Shown piece by piece: positions 7,432 to 10,217 of a stretch of DNA of 10,217 bases (positions are counted from its first letter, which is position 1; every line of letters starts with the position of its first letter). The notes beneath the pieces were generated by a model. It worked only from the letters and a program-made list of their open reading frames with translations, was not told the DNA's origin and did no database searches. The DNA is from Dysgonomonas sp. (GTDB lineage: Bacteria > Bacteroidota > Bacteroidia > Bacteroidales > Dysgonomonadaceae): contig JASLEN010000118.1 of NCBI GenBank assembly GCA_030151105.1, positions 1 to 10,217 on the forward strand, given 5' to 3'. The translations under genes were made by a program, and so were the position numbers.

Positions 7432-8116
7432 TTACTTGCTCAAATCATTCATAATGCTTTCCGCCATTTTGTACTCTTTTTCTAGTGGCTTGTTTAATAC
7501 AAAACGATGACAATCTTCAGCCGTTGTTTGAAATTCTTTATCTTGCTCCATTAACTCATCAACCATTTGTCGCCAACTATCATAGCTACCATCTTTTTTC
7601 TCTGTATAAATCTCTTCGAATATGGTAGCCCAACTGCCACGCATTATTTTTTCCCACTTATTCTTGCTCGTGGCGTAGAAGATACTATTGATATTGTCAA
7701 CGTTCATTTGCTTTTGTTGATTAGATAACTCTTTTCTAATTTGTCTGGCCGAAATTTCTGCAAGATCAAATAATAGATGAGTAAGCTTGAGATCTAAGGA
7801 GTCTTCTTGTAGTTTGCAGGAGCAGTTTCTACAAAATACAGGTGCTAGGTAAAGTTTGTCATGCTTTCCGTTATTTTTATTTTTTGGAATGTCAACAACG
7901 CCTCTTAATCCAATATTTGAAAGACATTTGGAGACCAAATTTTTCATTAAACTTTATGCAATCATCCTTATTCTCTGCTTGAAAATCTGAGAAATCAATA
8001 TTGTATTGCTGTTGCCAATATATATTATTTGCATCTTCTGTAGCATACTCTGCTTGAGCAGTGGCAGTGAGGACATAAATGCAGAAAAGTAGAATTGTTG
8101 TAATTTCTTTTTTCAT
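7432..8116 (-). pseudogene. Frameshifted secreted DUF922-like protein gene
   Basis: Two overlapping minus-strand frames read as one broken gene. The first (8116-7892, 74 residues) begins with a signal peptide: MKKE, a hydrophobic core 'TTILLFCIYVLTATAQA' and likely cleavage after Ala. It continues with 'YNIDFSDFQAENKDDCIKF'. The second (7947-7432) supplies the rest, including 'FDLAEISARQIRKEL'. This resembles the 'HFDIAELYARKLRKxL' helix of DUF922 proteins. Removing one base from the AAA run at 7920-7922 (TTT on the coding strand) joins the frames into about 227 residues through 'LQMSSNIGLRG'. In the family this helix is preceded by HEQxH; here the aligned residues are LTHLL, so the metal site seems lost. 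The DUF922 assignment is by eye and moderate. Alternatives are a sequencing error or a fast-evolving non-enzymatic homologue. Confidence 0.65.
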
Positions 8117-8247
8117 GGCTATTGTGTTTTTACTAATATTATTTAGATATAATCCTCTTATTTAGTATCACTTTCTTAAAGATACAATAATTATAATATC
8201 TTTGTAACTTACTAATATTTCTAAAAGAGAAAATTATACAAAAAATC
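8117..8247. promoter_or_regulatory. Divergent intergenic region between DUF922-like gene and asnS
   Basis: These 131 AT-rich bases separate two divergently read genes. They hold the probable asnS promoter (8172-8204) and an 11-bp direct repeat TTACTAATATT at 8130-8140 and 8209-8219. No TAnnTTTG element was found on the minus strand for the DUF922-like gene, which would fit a decaying gene. Confidence 0.5.
8172..8204 (+). promoter_or_regulatory. Probable asnS promoter
   Basis: TATCTTTG at 8197-8204 matches the -7 consensus TAnnTTTG exactly. TTTC at 8172-8175 is a 3-of-4 match to the -33 TTTG with a 21-base gap, within the usual 19-21. The start codon is 43 bases after the element, so the leader is about 35-40 nt, too short for a T-box or similar riboswitch. 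Confidence 0.55.
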
Positions 8248-9678
8248 ATGAGTACAATGCGAAGAACAAAGATTGTAGATTTGCTACAAAAACCTGCCTT
8301 CGGAGAAAAGGTAGCAGTTAAGGGATGGGTAAGAACCATTCGTGGTAACAAATATGTACAGTTTATACATTTGAATGACGGATCAACAATTAATAATATA
8401 CAGGTAGTAGCTGATGTTGAGAAGTTTAATAATGACGCATTTGATAATATAACTACTGGTGCTGCAATCCATGTTATTGGAACACTTGTAGAATCTCAAG
8501 GGAAAGGACAATCGGCAGAAGTACAGGCTGATACGATAGAGGTTTATGGAACAGCCGATCCCGAAGAATATCCTTTGCAAAAGAAAGGGCACTCTCCAGA
8601 ATTCTTGCGTGAGATAGCTCACTTGCGTCCACGTACGAATATCTTTGGAGCTATTTTCCGTATGCGTCATCATATGTCGTATGCTATACATAAATACTTC
8701 AACGATAGAGGATTCTTCTATTTCCATACGCCAATTATCACAGCTTCGGATGCCGAAGGGGCAGGACAAATGTTTGAAGTATCAACGTTGAATCACAACA
8801 ATCCTCCACGCACTAAAGAGGGGGCGGTTGACTATTCAAAAGATTTCTTTTCTCACAAGACTAACTTGACTGTTTCTGGTCAGCTAGAAGGTGAGCTAGG
8901 AGCTATGGCGTTAGGTTCTATCTATACTTTTGGACCTACTTTCCGTGCTGAAAATTCGAATACTCCACGCCACTTGGCTGAGTTTTGGATGATTGAGCCA
9001 GAGGTTGCATTCTTCGACAATGACGATAATATGGATTTGGCGGAAGACTTCTTGAAATATCTAATCAACTATGCACTTGATAATTGTGCAGATGATATTC
9101 AATTTTTGAACGATCATGTTCACCAATTCTATGGACTGAAAAAAGATCCAAACGAAATGAGCCTAATCGAAAGATTGCGTTTCGTAGTTGACAATAAATT
9201 TGTACGTGCTACTTATACTGAGGGAGTTAAGATTCTTGAAGAAAGTGGACAAAAATTTGAATTCCCTGTATATTGGGGAGCAGATCTTTCGTCGGAACAC
9301 GAGCGTTATTTGGTTGAGAAACACTTCAAGTGTCCAGTGATGATGACCAACTACCCTAAAGAGATCAAGTCATTCTATATGAAGCACAACGAAGATGGAA
9401 AAACTGTTCGTGGAATGGATGTTCTTTTCCCTAAAATTGGAGAAATCATTGGTGGGTCGGAGCGTGAAACAGACTACGATGTGCTAATGGGTAGAGTGGA
9501 TGAGCTAGGAATGGATGTGAGTTCAATCTGGTGGTATCTCGAAACTCGTAAGTTTGGTACTGCACCTCACTCTGGTTTTGGATTAGGATTTGAGCGTTTG
9601 ATGCTATTCGTTACAGGTATGGCAAATATTCGTGACGTAATTCCTTTCCCTCGTACGCCGCATAACGCATCTTTCTAA
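8248..9678 (+). CDS. asnS: Asparaginyl-tRNA synthetase
   Basis: The 476-residue class IIb aminoacyl-tRNA synthetase charges tRNA-Asn with asparagine using ATP in the cytoplasm. Residues about 15-110 form the OB-fold anticodon-binding domain (VAVKGWVRTIRGNKYVQFI). The catalytic domain shows motif 2 as 'FRAENSNTPRHLAEFWMIEPE' with ATP-binding Arg233, and motif 3 as 'GFGLGFERLMLFVTG' with Arg450. 'FEVSTLNHNNPPR', 'DFFSHKTNLTVSGQLEGE' and 'YTFGPTFRAENSN' match AsnRS, not AspRS. The short C-terminus 'RDVIPFPRTPHNASF' is also AsnRS-typical. ATG 8248 is preferred over ATG 8257 because it sits nearest the promoter; the two differ by only three residues. Its presence means this organism can make Asn-tRNA directly. 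The gene is followed by its own terminator. Confidence 0.97.
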   Translation: MSTMRRTKIVDLLQKPAFGEKVAVKGWVRTIRGNKYVQFIHLNDGSTINNIQVVADVEKFNNDAFDNITTGAAIHVIGTLVESQGKGQSAEVQADTIEVYGTADPEEYPLQKKGHSPEFLREIAHLRPRTNIFGAIFRMRHHMSYAIHKYFNDRGFFYFHTPIITASDAEGAGQMFEVSTLNHNNPPRTKEGAVDYSKDFFSHKTNLTVSGQLEGELGAMALGSIYTFGPTFRAENSNTPRHLAEFWMIEPEVAFFDNDDNMDLAEDFLKYLINYALDNCADDIQFLNDHVHQFYGLKKDPNEMSLIERLRFVVDNKFVRATYTEGVKILEESGQKFEFPVYWGADLSSEHERYLVEKHFKCPVMMTNYPKEIKSFYMKHNEDGKTVRGMDVLFPKIGEIIGGSERETDYDVLMGRVDELGMDVSSIWWYLETRKFGTAPHSGFGLGFERLMLFVTGMANIRDVIPFPRTPHNASF

Positions 9679-9704
9679 AAAGAAGAGAAACAGAAATTAT
9701 ATAT

Positions 9705-9740
9705 CAGAAGCAGTAAATCGACATAGGTTTGCTGCTTCTG
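9705..9740 (+). terminator. Intrinsic terminator of asnS
   Basis: CAGAAGCAGTAAA (9705-9717) pairs with TTTGCTGCTTCTG (9728-9740) over a 10-base loop, with one T-G wobble. Six T residues (9741-9746) follow, and more Ts come after. It begins 26 bases after the asnS stop codon, a typical rho-independent terminator position. Confidence 0.9.
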
Positions 9741-9759
9741 TTTTTTAGTTTTATTTTTG
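9728..9759 (+). promoter_or_regulatory. Promoter for the terminal membrane-protein gene, overlapping the asnS terminator
   Basis: TTTG at 9728-9731 and TATTTTTG at 9752-9759 match the Bacteroidetes -33 (TTTG) and -7 (TAnnTTTG) elements exactly, with a 20-base gap. The ATG at 9782 lies 22 bases after the -7 element. The -33 half is inside the right arm of the asnS terminator stem. Confidence 0.6.
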
Positions 9760-9781
9760 TGAATACTCAAATTGATAATAC

Positions 9782-10217
9782 ATGGGCTTTTCGTTAATCA
9801 CTCTTTTCGATTCTTTTATTAGTTTCGCTAATAGGTTCTACAACAAGATAGAACTTTTTGCAGAAAGAAAGAAAACTCTTTTGTGGGGACTAGTCATTCT
9901 CACATGTTTTGGTATTATCTTATTTCTTAATATATTAACTCCCATGATAGGCGATGATCTTGCTTATCTCTACATCTTTGGTACAAAAGAACCAGTTAGC
10001 AGTATTGGTGATATTATTCATTCACAAGTGAATCATTATAAATGGTGGGGTGGGCGTAGCGTGGTGCATGCTATTGCGCAAGCTTTGTTGCAAATGCCCA
10101 GTCTGGTTGCTGATGTATTGAATACTATGGTTTATATTGGCTTTGCATTTTTAATCTACTTTCATATCAAAGGAAGAAGTGCAAAGCATAGTTTATCTCT
10201 TTTTGTTCTCATCAATC
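9782..10217 (+). CDS. Multi-pass membrane protein, DUF6056-like (3' truncated by window)
   Basis: An uninterrupted frame from ATG 9782 runs off the window, giving 145 N-terminal residues. A first membrane segment is at about residues 33-53 and a second at about 110-128, with further hydrophobic sequence at the edge. Between them is a probably extracytoplasmic loop with 'PMIGDDLAYLYIF' (Asp58-Asp59) and 'NHYKWWGGRSVVHAIAQ'. A loop with paired acidic residues after the first helix, then an N-H-Y-x-x-W-G-G-R block, resembles DUF6056-type membrane proteins, which look like GT-C-fold glycosyltransferases. That link is inference from the general layout. No signal peptidase site is seen. A good promoter directly upstream suggests it is transcribed separately from asnS. 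Confidence 0.75.
   Translation, partial: MGFSLITLFDSFISFANRFYNKIELFAERKKTLLWGLVILTCFGIILFLNILTPMIGDDLAYLYIFGTKEPVSSIGDIIHSQVNHYKWWGGRSVVHAIAQALLQMPSLVADVLNTMVYIGFAFLIYFHIKGRSAKHSLSLFVLIN

Noticed and set aside
7892..8116. Two separate small genes, or programmed frameshifting, in the DUF922-like locus
   Set aside because: The second frame has no signal peptide or clear ribosome site, the join restores a family-like protein, and no recognised slippery sequence with a downstream structure is seen. A simple indel is the plainer explanation.
8383..8769. Antisense 128-codon frame within asnS
   Set aside because: It is opposite conserved AsnRS catalytic sequence and has no domain features or promoter.

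Overview
The window looks like a chromosomal segment of a Bacteroidetes bacterium, most likely Bacteroidales. The DNA is AT-rich, several genes have a TAnnTTTG-type -7 element upstream, Shine-Dalgarno sites are weak or absent, and the proteins read like Bacteroidales orthologues. This assignment is inference from the sequence alone; no database search was run.

Layout, left to right. The 3' end of a calcineurin-like metallophosphoesterase gene (1-226) is followed on the same strand by recN (263-1924, DNA break repair), a DegT/DnrJ/EryC1-type sugar aminotransferase (2004-3104), purB (3222-4568, purine synthesis) and an RluB-type pseudouridine synthase with a long Gly/Tyr/Gln/Arg repeat region before its S4 domain (4622-6076). 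A strong hairpin at 6099-6136 separates this block from a convergent gene, fbaB, a class I fructose-bisphosphate aldolase (7201-6149, minus). Also on the minus strand is a small secreted-protein gene (8116-7432) resembling DUF922. It is split by an apparent one-base frameshift and has lost its HExxH-like motif. Divergent from it, asnS (8248-9678) encodes asparaginyl-tRNA synthetase and ends in a clear intrinsic terminator. The last gene (9782 to the window edge) encodes the N-terminal part of a multi-pass membrane protein, and its probable promoter overlaps the asnS terminator.

Most of the window is core housekeeping: repair, purine synthesis, rRNA modification, tRNA charging and glycolysis. 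The plus-strand genes are separated by 36-117 bp, and only purB and rluB look likely to be co-transcribed. I see no mobile element, CRISPR array, RNA gene or defence system, and no convincing new multi-gene system. The points worth a second look are the repeat-rich extension of the pseudouridine synthase, the frameshifted and motif-degenerate DUF922-like gene, the promoter-in-terminator arrangement after asnS, and a perfect inverted repeat immediately before the aminotransferase start codon. No gene-free stretch exceeds 300 bases; the longest is 7202-7431.
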